A program made the translations under genes and the position numbers. Below the pieces are notes generated by a model. The model was not told the DNA's origin, made no database searches, and saw only the letters and a list, made by a program, of their open reading frames with translations. Of a DNA stretch of 64,000 bases, positions 8,324 to 16,520 are shown piece by piece. The DNA comes from Sporosarcina sp. BI001-red (lineage in GTDB: Bacteria > Bacillota > Bacilli > Bacillales_A > Planococcaceae), in assembly GCF_003384035.1 (NCBI RefSeq), contig NZ_QQAK01000011.1:406578-470577 (forward strand), given 5' to 3'. Position 1 is the stretch's first letter, and the number at the start of each line of letters is the position of its first letter.

Positions 8324-9517
8324 TTACGATTCAAACAATTCTTCCTCCATCAACGTAAACCCTTCAATCATCGTATCTTCTTCTACCTCTATCAAGATGC
8401 AGCGTTTGCCATTGTAATTGACTTGTTTCACATATTTCAAGTCTTGTGGGCTAATTGCGATATTTGCAACTTTTGTGCTGATTTTAATTGATTTTGAGGT
8501 ATAACTTGGCACGACGTGACTCGCTTTTAATTCATAGGAGTCGTCTTCTACAACGGATTGGAATGCTTGTTGCACTTTCTCCGTGTCCACATTTTCCGCG
8601 CCGCTCATCCTTAGCACACGTTCCAGTTCTTTCGTATCCAACGTTGGGACGTATTCCTCATCTTCTCCCTCGTCTTCTACAGTGGTCATACGATTGATTT
8701 CATCATAGACGTTTGTCAGCATCTGAGTGTTCACTTCATCACCAATGACATGCTTGACGATTTCTTCGAATACTGCTTTGTCGTCTTCCGCCGTCATAAT
8801 TTCTTCTCCATCCAGCACCTTTTCGATAAATTGATAATCCGGCTTATTCGCCTTGCCCGCTGCATACAAAATGTGATTGACGTCTGCTGCGTTATCAGTG
8901 AAGCACGGGAACAGAAATCCACCAATTGGTGATGCAAGTTTTACAACAGGATCTGCCATCTCACTCGACTTGAATTCACGTTCGATAAAATCAAAGATGA
9001 GAGAGGGCTTCGGAAGCTCTGTATGGTTCATGCTGCACAAGATGAATGGCGTTGTATATGCCTCATCCCCTTCAGCCATCTCCAGCTCCTCTAGGTTCTT
9101 TTTCGTAGGCTTATAATACTTTCCACGAATGAACGTAATGACTAAATCTTTTTCATACTGAGCGTCTTGCACCATTTTTTGTGCAATGCCTTGCATGTTT
9201 TCTTTCCAATCATCGACTTCTCTAGTGTTAAGTCCTGCGTACAACAACCGTTGAGTATTATCTGTCTGTTCTTCTTTCGGTTCTGCAAACCGTACCTCGA
9301 ACAACTTCATATCTAATTTCCCGCCAAGTACTTTTTTGAAATTCGCTAAAAATAGTTCCTGTTGTTCCCGCTCCATTAATCCGAAAGCCTGGCTTTCTTC
9401 GTGATAGATTTCATTACTCTCTTGACGAACGTATACGTTGTAAATATCCGTGATCATCAGTAAGTCCGTATCCACTTTAAATTGTTTGCGAATCGCAGCA
9501 ATATCTTTTTTATTCAT
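8324..9517 (-). CDS. DUF4317 family protein
   Basis: Soluble acidic protein of 397 residues matching the DUF4317 family by its opening (MNKKDIAAIRKQFK, then ITDIYNVYVRQES) and overall length; the family is widespread in Firmicutes and has no established function. No membrane segment or signal peptide is seen. Shine-Dalgarno AGGGA before the ATG. It stands alone: regulator gene on one side, divergent ohr gene on the other. The C-terminal 60 residues (SKSIKISTKVANIAISP) look like a separate small beta domain. Confidence 0.8.
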   Translation of the reverse strand: MNKKDIAAIRKQFKVDTDLLMITDIYNVYVRQESNEIYHEESQAFGLMEREQQELFLANFKKVLGGKLDMKLFEVRFAEPKEEQTDNTQRLLYAGLNTREVDDWKENMQGIAQKMVQDAQYEKDLVITFIRGKYYKPTKKNLEELEMAEGDEAYTTPFILCSMNHTELPKPSLIFDFIEREFKSSEMADPVVKLASPIGGFLFPCFTDNAADVNHILYAAGKANKPDYQFIEKVLDGEEIMTAEDDKAVFEEIVKHVIGDEVNTQMLTNVYDEINRMTTVEDEGEDEEYVPTLDTKELERVLRMSGAENVDTEKVQQAFQSVVEDDSYELKASHVVPSYTSKSIKISTKVANIAISPQDLKYVKQVNYNGKRCILIEVEEDTMIEGFTLMEEELFES

Positions 9518-9642
9518 TCTAAGTCCCTGCTTTCTCTCTTAGGAATACACCGTTTCATATCAACTAGCGTTCTTTTCTTTTGTAATACTACTCATTATAA
9601 CAATGTTCACACTGAAATAAAAACGTACGTTCCGTTCAATGA

Positions 9643-9667
9643 GATTAAAAAAATTTAGACTGGGTAA
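9643..9667 (+). promoter_or_regulatory. Sigma-B-type promoter ahead of ohr
   Basis: GATTAA, 13 bases, GGGTAA: close to the sigma-B consensus GTTTAA-N12-14-GGGTAT, 45 bases before the ohr start. A TATAAT-like element lies a few bases further on (9676-9681), so a second sigma-A start is possible. Confidence 0.55.
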
Positions 9668-9711
9668 ACATATCTTATAATCGAAAAACGAACTTAAGGA
9701 GAAGTGATATT

Positions 9712-10134
9712 ATGTCAGAAACACTATTCACAGCTACTGCAACTGCAAAAGGTGGACGCGAAGGACATGTTCAATCATCAGATAGCGTTGTCAGTTTCGA
9801 TACAGCCATGCCAGGAACTCCAAGGGCTAAAAAGCTTGAGAGTTCAACAAATCCTGAACAATTATTTGCTGCCGGACACGCAGCATGTTTTGACGGAGCA
9901 CTGCAATTGGTTGCAGGCAAAGAGAAAGTGAAATTCGATTCTGAAGTGACTGCAAATGTGAGCCTTCAGAAAGACGAAGCAGACCAAGGCTTCAAGTTAG
10001 CGGTGAAGCTGCAAGTAAAAGGTACGGGTATTGAAAAGGATCAGTTGCAAGCATTAGTCGAAAAAGCGCATCAGGTCTGCCCATACTCAAAAGCGACGCG
10101 AGACAACATAGAAGTTACATTGGAAACTCTCTAA
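9712..10134 (+). CDS. ohrB: Organic hydroperoxide resistance protein (Ohr/OsmC family)
   Basis: Thiol peroxidase of 140 residues that reduces organic and lipid hydroperoxides in the cytoplasm. Both active-site cysteines are present: Cys59 in GHAACFDGAL and Cys123 in VCPYSKATR, with the N-terminal TATATAKGGREG and STNPEQLFAAG motifs of Ohr rather than OsmC. A strong Shine-Dalgarno (AAGGAG) precedes the ATG. No ohrR repressor gene is adjacent; the sigma-B-like promoter suggests the stress-induced OhrB form of Bacillus rather than the peroxide-induced OhrA. Confidence 0.9.
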   Translation: MSETLFTATATAKGGREGHVQSSDSVVSFDTAMPGTPRAKKLESSTNPEQLFAAGHAACFDGALQLVAGKEKVKFDSEVTANVSLQKDEADQGFKLAVKLQVKGTGIEKDQLQALVEKAHQVCPYSKATRDNIEVTLETL

Positions 10135-10156
10135 TCCAAACAAAATTTTAACTACT

Positions 10157-10188
10157 AAAACCCCAACGTTTACAGGCGTTGGGGTTTT
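10157..10188 (+). terminator. Terminator of ohr
   Basis: AAAACCCCAACG and its perfect complement around an 8-base loop; the T-run is part of the second arm, so it works in both directions. Confidence 0.9.
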
Positions 10189-10231
10189 GGTGGTCTTCAT
10201 GTGTTACTTGATAAGATGTCTTTTCACTGTC

Positions 10232-10258
10232 ACCATGTAGCGAGAACGACATAGGCTA
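10232..10258 (+). promoter_or_regulatory. Candidate sigma-K (late mother-cell) promoter
   Basis: AC, 16 bases, CATAGGCTA: matches the sigma-K consensus AC-N16/17-CATAnnnTA, placed 43 bases before the ATG of the 163-residue gene. Short consensus, so chance is not excluded. Confidence 0.4.
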
Positions 10259-10301
10259 TATAGAACAGGAGATACTGCTTAACAAACAGGAGGAATCGAA
10301 A

Positions 10302-10793
10302 ATGGTGACCTATCAACCCTTTGCGGGTATCGTGACTGCCATCAATGACTTTTCAATCGGACAGTACAACGAAGTGGGTTGTTACAAGCTCATGTCTGTC
10401 GATAATGGGTATGGAAACGTAGTGAATTTTGTGGTAGCACCTACTACTTACTTTGTTGATCAAGAAGTAGTATCCGTTGGGGATCAGGTAACTGGATTTT
10501 ATGATGCGAATGCTCCAGCTCCGCTCATCTTCCCACCGCAATTCAATGCGCTGATCATGTATAAAAATACATCCGGACAATTTGTAAAGGTCGATCATTT
10601 TGATGATCAGTTAGTGAGCAGTGATCACACGTTACAGTTGAATATGAATCCCGCCACTAAAGTTATCCTGCAAAACGGGCAGCCCTTCACTGGAAACCTA
10701 AGAAATCGAAATCTACTTGTTGTGTATGGGGCAACCACTCGAAGTATCCCTGCGCAGACAACGCCATACCAAATCGTTGTGTTATGTTCTTGA
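10302..10793 (+). CDS. Conserved hypothetical protein, possibly sporulation-related
   Basis: I do not recognise a named domain. The 163-residue product has no signal peptide or membrane segment and looks all-beta (short alternating strands: FAGIVTAIND, NVVNFVVAPTTYFVD, GDQVTGFYDANAPAPLIFPP), consistent with a small OB- or barrel-like fold. The proline-rich FPPQFNALIM stretch and the C-terminal QIVVLCS with a lone cysteine are distinctive. A strong Shine-Dalgarno AGGAGG precedes the ATG and its own terminator follows, so it is monocistronic. A sigma-K-like promoter upstream suggests expression in the mother cell, where coat proteins are made; that is inference. Confidence 0.75.
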   Translation: MVTYQPFAGIVTAINDFSIGQYNEVGCYKLMSVDNGYGNVVNFVVAPTTYFVDQEVVSVGDQVTGFYDANAPAPLIFPPQFNALIMYKNTSGQFVKVDHFDDQLVSSDHTLQLNMNPATKVILQNGQPFTGNLRNRNLLVVYGATTRSIPAQTTPYQIVVLCS

Positions 10794-10804
10794 TGGAATA
10801 TTTC

Positions 10805-10841
10805 CCTGCATGTGCATGAACCTTGTGCATGCAGGATTTTT
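10805..10841 (+). terminator. Terminator of the 163-residue gene
   Basis: CCTGCATGTGCA pairs with TGTGCATGCAGG (two G-U pairs as RNA), followed by ATTTTTT. Confidence 0.85.
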
Positions 10842-10866
10842 CACCTTCAGGTCAGGAAGGTTATCC

Positions 10867-11616
10867 TCAATCCCGTAGTTCTCCCAAAAAATCCACTACG
10901 TATTTAACGGTATCTTGAATCTGCTGATCTCCTGGTAGTGAGGAGTCTCCATCGCCTTTTTGATGACCATACTCTCCGAATCCACCGTGATTCCCACCTT
11001 CTATTTCGATGAATTCTGCATCACTTGGCATCATCGACTTTGCGTCTTTCACCTTATCCAAATCAGCAACTAAGTCATGGCTTCCCCATATCGACAACAC
11101 CTTCAGAGAGGAACCACTCAAATCAGTTTTACTTTGCGGATAGGATGCGAGTAACACGAGCCCTTCTATATTGTCATGATCTAGCGCGTAATCTGCCGCC
11201 ATCACACCACCTAATGAGTGCCCGCCAATAACCCATCTTTTTACAGACGGATGGTCGCTAATAATTTGACCTGCTCGATTTGGAGAAAGAATTGCTAAGT
11301 TAAATGGGAGATCTGCAATAATGACGGGATATCCTTTTGCTGCAATTTCTTTTGCCATCGGTGCATAGGCAGGTGCTTCTACTTTGGCTCCAGGATAGAA
11401 AATAAATCCGATTTCCTTAGCTTCTGAACCTGGTTCAAACAGAATGTCCCCATCGCGCTTTACAGTCACCTGGTCATCAGATTGTAAGCTTTTCTTTGCA
11501 GATGAGATTGCCTCATAAGACGTACTGACGAAAATGAAAAAACCTACTATCGCAATCAGCAGGAACACCGCAATTCCTACAAGAGTCTTTACCTTCCATG
11601 ACTTCTTTTGTTTCAT
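10867..11616 (-). CDS. Membrane-anchored alpha/beta hydrolase
   Basis: Hydrolase of 249 residues with one N-terminal membrane segment (about 11-31) and an alpha/beta-hydrolase domain outside the membrane. Catalytic triad candidates: Ser134 in GGHSLGG, Asp181 in GSHDLV, and His210 in GGNHGGFG. FIFYPGAKVE near 72 is the oxyanion strand typical of the small dienelactone-hydrolase-like group. The substrate is unknown; esterase activity is the default. It is followed 29 bases upstream by the Nudix gene in the same direction, so the two may share a transcript. Confidence 0.82.
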   Translation of the reverse strand: MKQKKSWKVKTLVGIAVFLLIAIVGFFIFVSTSYEAISSAKKSLQSDDQVTVKRDGDILFEPGSEAKEIGFIFYPGAKVEAPAYAPMAKEIAAKGYPVIIADLPFNLAILSPNRAGQIISDHPSVKRWVIGGHSLGGVMAADYALDHDNIEGLVLLASYPQSKTDLSGSSLKVLSIWGSHDLVADLDKVKDAKSMMPSDAEFIEIEGGNHGGFGEYGHQKGDGDSSLPGDQQIQDTVKYVVDFLGELRD

Positions 11617-11645
11617 CTACATGACTCCTTTACGTGAGATAACAC

Positions 11646-12263
11646 TTATTTGATCAGATCGATAAAGTGTTTTAATATCCGAGCAGTCAGTCCCCAAACA
11701 ATATATTCTTCATACTCATAAAACCACTCTTCCTGTGAACGCTTTCCCCATTGGTACTGTTCACCATTGTAGATTTTATCGAACGGAAAGTTCGGCAAGG
11801 GGGAAGGTTGAACGGGGACTCTGTGTAGAACAGGTTCGTGTTCAAGTAACCACTTCAAAGGAATCGCAAAGACTTCCTCGACTTCGTCCTTATTAAAAGA
11901 ATGGATAATTTCATGATAGTCGCACACCGCTACAAATGGATAGACGACAAACGAAGGGGATGCAATATATGGACTCAACTTTCCAATGACGTTGACGGTG
12001 TCTGGATCTATCCCTAATTCTTCCTGCGTTTCTCGCAATGCAGCATCCATCGGCGAAGCATCCGCTATGTCAATTCGACCTCCAGGAAAACTACTATCCC
12101 CTGGTTGTTTACGCATTGTTAGGGATCGTCTTTCAAAAATCACTTGCCACTCTCCTGATTCTTGCACAAGTGGTACCAAGACTGCGGCGCGAAATGCAGT
12201 ATCTTCTCCAATGAATAATGACGCATTGTCATCTAGATGTTTCTTCAGATCCTCCAAGAACAT
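11646..12263 (-). CDS. Nudix hydrolase, CoA-pyrophosphatase (NudL/YeaB) type
   Basis: Nucleoside-diphosphate-linked hydrolase of 205 residues. The Nudix box is complete: a GGRID start, then ALRETQEELGI near residues 76-86, preceded by the RSLTMRKQPGDSSFPGG sequence that marks the CoA-diphosphatase subfamily. It probably cleaves CoA or oxidised CoA to 3',5'-ADP and phosphopantetheine. Cytoplasmic; no partner needed. The TatD gene upstream has its own terminator, so this pair (Nudix, hydrolase) is likely separately transcribed. Confidence 0.85.
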   Translation of the reverse strand: MFLEDLKKHLDDNASLFIGEDTAFRAAVLVPLVQESGEWQVIFERRSLTMRKQPGDSSFPGGRIDIADASPMDAALRETQEELGIDPDTVNVIGKLSPYIASPSFVVYPFVAVCDYHEIIHSFNKDEVEEVFAIPLKWLLEHEPVLHRVPVQPSPLPNFPFDKIYNGEQYQWGKRSQEEWFYEYEEYIVWGLTARILKHFIDLIK

Positions 12264-12407
12264 AAAGTTTCTGCACCTCCCTGCTTTCTTATAACGTTAT
12301 CGTATCATTGGCAGATGAATAATTAAAGAATCTCAAAAGGAGTCATTTCAACCCGTTGCTTTAAAATTTTTCCCAGTATGAATGTTAGGTGGTCCCCTGG
12401 TTCCCTC

Positions 12408-12447
12408 AAAAAAACACGAGATTAACACTATTTAATGGTCTCGTGTT
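12408..12447 (-). terminator. Terminator after tatD and a broken small gene
   Basis: Leftward: AACACGAGA paired with TCTCGTGTT across a 17-base loop, then seven T's. It lies 20 bases after the stop of the small frameshifted frame, supporting that frame as part of the tatD transcript. Confidence 0.8.
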
Positions 12448-12467
12448 CCTGATGATTATAGTTTAAA

Positions 12468-12616
12468 TTAATAGTCCAATTCGTTCAGTTCCTCTAATAG
12501 TTGAGCAAACTCAGCTGGACTACAGACCACTTTTTCCGACACTATAGCAATTTGTTCATCTCTATTGTTCGTCTTTTAAGTACAACCAGCACACCATATA
12601 ATCTCGATGTTCCCAT
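12468..12616 (-). pseudogene. Small ORF broken by one-base frameshift, downstream of tatD
   Basis: The 330-base gap after tatD is not empty. From an ATG at 12616 one frame reads MGTSRLYGVLVVLK; the next frame then reads DEQIAIVSEKVV and PAEFAQLLEELNELDY to a stop at 12468. The two join smoothly if a single A is restored to the run of A's near 12577, giving a peptide of about 49 residues. The helical acidic C-terminus looks like real protein. I do not recognise the family. Either the gene is decayed or this is a homopolymer sequencing error; no clear Shine-Dalgarno is visible, so it may be coupled to tatD. Confidence 0.5.
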
Positions 12617-12626
12617 ATCCACAACG

Positions 12627-13403
12627 TTACAACCGATAAAACTTCCGAGTTGTCTCATAGATTTGACGATAAGTTTCTTCTATACCCAATCCCTTTATAT
12701 GTGCAACGGTGTGTATACTATGGTGCATCATAGCTGGATGAGTCATCTTCTCTGCAAAATAGCCCTTAAAGGGCCAAGGCCCATCTGTTTCCACCATTAA
12801 TTGTGATAATGGGGTTTGTTTGACTATATGTTGAATCTCTTGTTCGTACGTGACATCCGGCGTAACCGATAGAACATACCCATTCCGAAGAACACGCTCT
12901 AGAACTGCGTCATCTCCTTTAAACCAATGGAAATGTGCGTTTGTGATGTGATAGCTTTCCAGTATGTCACATACAATCTCCGCGTCTTGGTAAACCGCGT
13001 GTAACACAATAGGTAAATCATAGTCTGCAGCCTTTTGCACAAAACGCTCAAGTACAGTTACATATGGGGCTACATCTACCTCTGGCTCATCCTTACTTAA
13101 ATAATACGGGAGACCGACTTCACCAATTGCGATGAGACGTTCATGATTATCATGAATGAGCTCCATAATTCCTTCAAGCTCCCTTTCACTCGGCAGCGGT
13201 TGTTCTGGATGATATCCGATAGCAGGTTTAACCCGACTGTCCATTTGAGCAAATTCCAGTTGTCGAAGTGAGGAGGCCATGTTGTTTGAAACAGCAATTA
13301 GTGATTTAACAGACGTTTCTTCTAACTCTTTTAGAATTTGGACACGTTCATCGTCCGTATACATATCTAAGTGGATGTGTGCGTCGATTACGTTTTGGTA
13401 CAT
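12627..13403 (-). CDS. TatD-family metal-dependent hydrolase
   Basis: Amidohydrolase-fold nuclease/hydrolase of 258 residues. Metal-binding motifs in order: DAHIHLD (His9, His11), IGEVGLPYY (Glu), VLHAVYQD (His), HFHWFKG (His) and VETDGPWP (Asp). It is a diverged TatD paralogue, shorter in the middle and with HAVYQD in place of the usual HSR motif; the main TatD/YabD gene normally sits with metG, not here. TatD proteins act as 3'-5' DNA exonucleases and in DNA-fragment processing. The role of this copy is unknown. Probably cotranscribed with the small broken frame downstream. Confidence 0.82.
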   Translation of the reverse strand: MYQNVIDAHIHLDMYTDDERVQILKELEETSVKSLIAVSNNMASSLRQLEFAQMDSRVKPAIGYHPEQPLPSERELEGIMELIHDNHERLIAIGEVGLPYYLSKDEPEVDVAPYVTVLERFVQKAADYDLPIVLHAVYQDAEIVCDILESYHITNAHFHWFKGDDAVLERVLRNGYVLSVTPDVTYEQEIQHIVKQTPLSQLMVETDGPWPFKGYFAEKMTHPAMMHHSIHTVAHIKGLGIEETYRQIYETTRKFYRL

Positions 13404-13454
13404 GAATTGTCACCTACTTTTGTAGTTTTTCATTTAAAAATAAATGGAAAGTAA

Positions 13455-14030
13455 TCAAGTACCCTTGGGATTACCTGATTGTATATTTACGATTTGGACG
13501 AGTTGGCGGTTTAAATATTCCACGCTATAGCTGAAATCCTTATGGTACCAATCGATGATGATTCCAATGATAGCATTCGCCTGATAAGAGCAATGTAGCT
13601 CGTGGTCAATTTCTTCATGCACTATCGCTTCTTGATCCTTAAGCAATAATTGTTTGATTTCTTCAAACAATAGATAGTAGTAGAGTAGAGGAACTTTCTT
13701 TGAAAATACAATACGGTAGAAGTGCTTATACTTTTCAATGTGATGGAAAATACGTATTGTATCAGGATTTAGTTCTTTTGTTTTCAATACAGTCACGTGG
13801 CGATATGGTTCTTGATAGGATCTCGCCAAATCGGCAGTAATTTCTTTAAAGTACTCTTCAAATAGATCCTCAACTTGAGCATAGTGCAAATAGAAAGTAC
13901 CTCGGTTCACTTTTGCCCTTCTGCAAATCTCTGAGATAGAAATGGTATCCAAGCTCTTTTCATCTAATACCTCCAGCAAAGCGTTATGCAATGCCTCTTT
14001 TGTTTTTATCACACGCAAATCTGTCCGCAT
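13455..14030 (-). CDS. TetR/AcrR-family transcriptional regulator
   Basis: Repressor of 191 residues: N-terminal HTH (ISISEICRRAKVNRGTFYLHYAQVEDLFEEY, residues about 24-54) followed by a helical ligand-binding domain. The C-terminal half resembles the TetR_C type common in Bacilli. It is divergent from the SDR gene that starts 146 bases away and probably controls it. Shine-Dalgarno AGAGGTG. The intergenic region contains the loose inverted repeat AACAG-N12-CTGTT at 14050-14071, a weak operator candidate. A degraded copy of the C-terminus of a related TetR lies at 15113-15172. Confidence 0.88.
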   Translation of the reverse strand: MRTDLRVIKTKEALHNALLEVLDEKSLDTISISEICRRAKVNRGTFYLHYAQVEDLFEEYFKEITADLARSYQEPYRHVTVLKTKELNPDTIRIFHHIEKYKHFYRIVFSKKVPLLYYYLLFEEIKQLLLKDQEAIVHEEIDHELHCSYQANAIIGIIIDWYHKDFSYSVEYLNRQLVQIVNIQSGNPKGT

Positions 14031-14175
14031 CCCTTTTCACCTCTTACTGAACAGTTTTTGATAAATCTGTTACATAATGAACAACTATCAACTATTTGAT
14101 TATTGTAAGAACTCCCACTCAATACTATAATTTTATTGAACAGGTGTACAGTAAAATCAGAGGAGGCGGGGTAGA

Positions 14176-14934
14176 ATGAGATTAAAAGAAAAAGTAGCTA
14201 TCGTCACTGGTGCAGCATCCGGCATGGGAAAAGCAATTGCTGTAGGGTACGCAAAAGAAGGAGCGAAAGTTGTAGTGTCCGACATTAACATGGAGGGTGC
14301 TCAAGCCGTTGTAGGTGAAATTAAAGCTCTAGGTGCAGATGCAATTGCAGTTCAAACAAATGTGGTATCAGAAGAGGATGTGCAACGGCTATTCAATGAA
14401 ACAAAAGAAGCATTTGGTAAATTGGACATCCTTGTAAACAATGCCGGCATCATGGATGGGATGGAGCCTGTCGGGGAAGTTACCGAAGAACAATGGGAAC
14501 GAGTTTTCTCTGTGAATACAACGGCTGTCATGAGATCTATGCGCATTGCAGTGAACCTATTCATGGAACAAGGACATGGTGCCATCGTCAATAACATTTC
14601 TGCAGGAGGGCTTTACGGTGGTCGCGCGGGAGCTGCGTACACAGCATCAAAGCACGCAGTCGTCGGTTTAACAAAAAATACGGCGTTCATGTACGCAGAC
14701 AAAAACATACGCTGCAACGGGATTGCTCCAGGAGCCGTAGCAACGAATATCAGTGCTTCCATGAAAAATATAAGCGAATTTGGGGCACGTCGCCAATCAC
14801 TTGGTATGTCCCTGAACCCGCGCGTCGGACAACCTGAAGAAGTTGCAGAAATGGCCATCCTCTTAGGATCGGATGCTGCAAGTTTTGTGAATGGACAGGT
14901 AATTGGTGTAGACGGAGGCTGGACCTCTTATTGA
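14176..14934 (+). CDS. Short-chain dehydrogenase/reductase (glucose-1-dehydrogenase-like)
   Basis: Classical SDR of 252 residues. Motifs: TGAASGMG at 12-19, NNAG near 90, catalytic Ser (NNISAGG), YTASK (Tyr and Lys) and VDGGWTSY at the end. The cofactor strand VVVSDIN with an Asp suggests NAD rather than NADP. Shine-Dalgarno GGAGG before the ATG. The divergent TetR gene is the likely regulator, a common arrangement for enzymes that detoxify carbonyl or quinone compounds, but the substrate cannot be read. Confidence 0.87.
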   Translation: MRLKEKVAIVTGAASGMGKAIAVGYAKEGAKVVVSDINMEGAQAVVGEIKALGADAIAVQTNVVSEEDVQRLFNETKEAFGKLDILVNNAGIMDGMEPVGEVTEEQWERVFSVNTTAVMRSMRIAVNLFMEQGHGAIVNNISAGGLYGGRAGAAYTASKHAVVGLTKNTAFMYADKNIRCNGIAPGAVATNISASMKNISEFGARRQSLGMSLNPRVGQPEEVAEMAILLGSDAASFVNGQVIGVDGGWTSY

Positions 14935-15016
14935 TGAATTGAATTTGTATCGGTGTGCATTTAGTTCTTGAGGGTAGTTTTGAATACAATTAGTTTTACC
15001 TGACACTTTTAATGCC

Positions 15017-15047
15017 CAAAAGACCGGTACTTCAAGGTCTTTTGGTT
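15017..15047 (+). terminator. Probable terminator of the SDR gene
   Basis: CAAAAGACC and its perfect complement around a 10-base loop; the following T-run is short (GTTTACT), so strength is uncertain. Confidence 0.6.
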
Positions 15048-15112
15048 TACTATTGATACGCTTCCTTTTATGGATTGTAAGTTCAAATTAATAAACTATA
15101 CATATTTGTGTT

Positions 15113-15172
15113 TTACACGATATGGCGTTTTAAATAATTCACGTTCCAGCTGAACTACTTATACTACTCCTA
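15113..15172 (-). pseudogene. Remnant of a TetR regulator C-terminus
   Basis: In the leftward frame the bases read FSWNVNYLKRHIV with stop codons upstream and a stop right after. This matches FSYSVEYLNRQLV at the C-terminus of the TetR gene at 13455-14030, and the DNA is about 70 percent identical over 50 bases. No more of the gene is seen. It lies just after the stop of the AraC gene, so a former neighbouring TetR gene was probably lost. Confidence 0.6.
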
Positions 15173-15185
15173 CTAACTGCTTCTT

Positions 15186-16295
15186 CTAAACATGGTCATT
15201 ACTATTCATCAACCTTACTTTATTTATCAGCTCTATATACTGTGTATCTCCATACCCGATCATCGGAAAAACCTCAAATAACTGTTTGAGCAGTTCAGAT
15301 TGAGATAACTGTTTATTTCTTGCAATGTAGTTAGTTACGGGATTATTTTCTGTCAGCATTTCTAAATATAACTTGATGGCCTGATACATTACAGGAAGCA
15401 GTACGTGAGTTGGCTTTTTATGATTCACCAACACCTCTTCATAGACAGACTGATAATTCCCTAAGGTCAGCTCTGTTTGGATGACTTTAAACTCATCCTC
15501 CCTAAAACTATTTAGATAGACTGTACCTCTATAATTCGACTGCTCCAAATAGGCAAGAACGGTCAGAAGATTCATTTGACAAAACAAATCTTCACCAAAC
15601 CACAAGACTATATAGTTATAGTTTTTCTGATTGAGCTTCGTTAATGGCTGTATCACTTTATCGCTGTAACTTTCAATAGAGTCTTCGTGTCCTAAAGCAC
15701 GTGTTTGAATGAACGTGGAATCAAAAATTGGAAGTGTCGTTTCATGGACACACATCGCTTCATTAAATGGGGCATAATCGGAATTCCCCATCAGTTTTTT
15801 ACTTTTGAACTCCTCATACATGACTTGTCCATTTAAGATATTCAACACATCCTGGTCAAATAATTGGCTCTTTTCACTTTGCAAATGTGCAACTTCTGTT
15901 TCTCTTCGAATATTTATATAATTTGCTCCCTCTTCTGAATAAGTCATAAGTCTTGCAATGGATTGAACCGGCATTTGATGACGTTGGAAATCACTTGGAC
16001 TTATACCAAAAACTTCTTTAAATGCCCTACTGTAGGCTTCTTGTGATGAGTAGTTATAGTCGACAGCGACAGTCATTATCTTGCGGTTCATTCCTAAATC
16101 CCCTGTAGACAAATATAGTCTCCGAAGCAACATGTAGCGTCTTATACTGAGACCGGTAACCTGATGAAACTTAAAAGAGCAGTAGTATGGAGAATACCCC
16201 ATATGACTTGCTAACCCATCTAAAGAGAACTCCCCTTGTAATTTGTCCTCTATCCAATCAATCATTTGCTGTATGGACTCTTTCAATTTTATCAC
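15186..16295 (-). CDS. AraC-family regulator with a large C-terminal domain
   Basis: Regulator of 369 residues with the two-helix-turn-helix AraC domain at the N-terminus (about 8-107: FSLDGLASHMGYSPYYCSFKFHQVTG; then AYSRAFKEVFGISPSDFQRH). The remaining 260 residues are unusual. IVLWFGEDLFCQMNLLTVLAYLEQ followed by a paired beta-strand TVYLNS resembles the central part of DUF1835/DUF3658 proteins, a tentative match. It is divergent from the YhgE-like permease gene. The effector is unknown. Confidence 0.78.
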   Translation of the reverse strand: MIKLKESIQQMIDWIEDKLQGEFSLDGLASHMGYSPYYCSFKFHQVTGLSIRRYMLLRRLYLSTGDLGMNRKIMTVAVDYNYSSQEAYSRAFKEVFGISPSDFQRHQMPVQSIARLMTYSEEGANYINIRRETEVAHLQSEKSQLFDQDVLNILNGQVMYEEFKSKKLMGNSDYAPFNEAMCVHETTLPIFDSTFIQTRALGHEDSIESYSDKVIQPLTKLNQKNYNYIVLWFGEDLFCQMNLLTVLAYLEQSNYRGTVYLNSFREDEFKVIQTELTLGNYQSVYEEVLVNHKKPTHVLLPVMYQAIKLYLEMLTENNPVTNYIARNKQLSQSELLKQLFEVFPMIGYGDTQYIELINKVRLMNSNDHV

Positions 16296-16413
16296 TCCTA
16301 AAAAACAGTATACGCTGTAGTTGTTTCACTCATTTGATAGTTGTTGTGCTAAGTTAAGACTTTCACTTCCCCCCTACTTTAACCCCCATCTATCCCTACT
16401 CTAATCAAATTAG

Positions 16414-16441
16414 TTGACTTCCTAGGGAAAAAGAATAAAAT
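16414..16441 (+). promoter_or_regulatory. Sigma-A promoter for the permease-padR unit
   Basis: TTGACT, 16 bases, TAAAAT. An alternative ATG at 16440 lies inside the -10 box, which argues for the later start at 16521. Confidence 0.65.
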
Positions 16442-16520
16442 GATGAGATACTTTAAACAAAGTACTTTTCTTAAAGTTCGCGAGTTGAAGTGTATATTGA
16501 ATTGGAGAGAGGAAAAATAT

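Noticed and set aside
12627..13403. QatD of a Qat defence system
   Set aside because: TatD-like, but no QatA, QatB or QatC genes are adjacent.
13533..13543. Third copy of the rlmH-end repeat (CTTATGGTACC)
   Set aside because: Only about 10 bases match, inside the tetR coding region; chance.
16440..16520. Longer N-terminus for the YhgE-like protein
   Set aside because: The ATG at 16440 lies in the -10 box; the ATG at 16521 has a good ribosome site.
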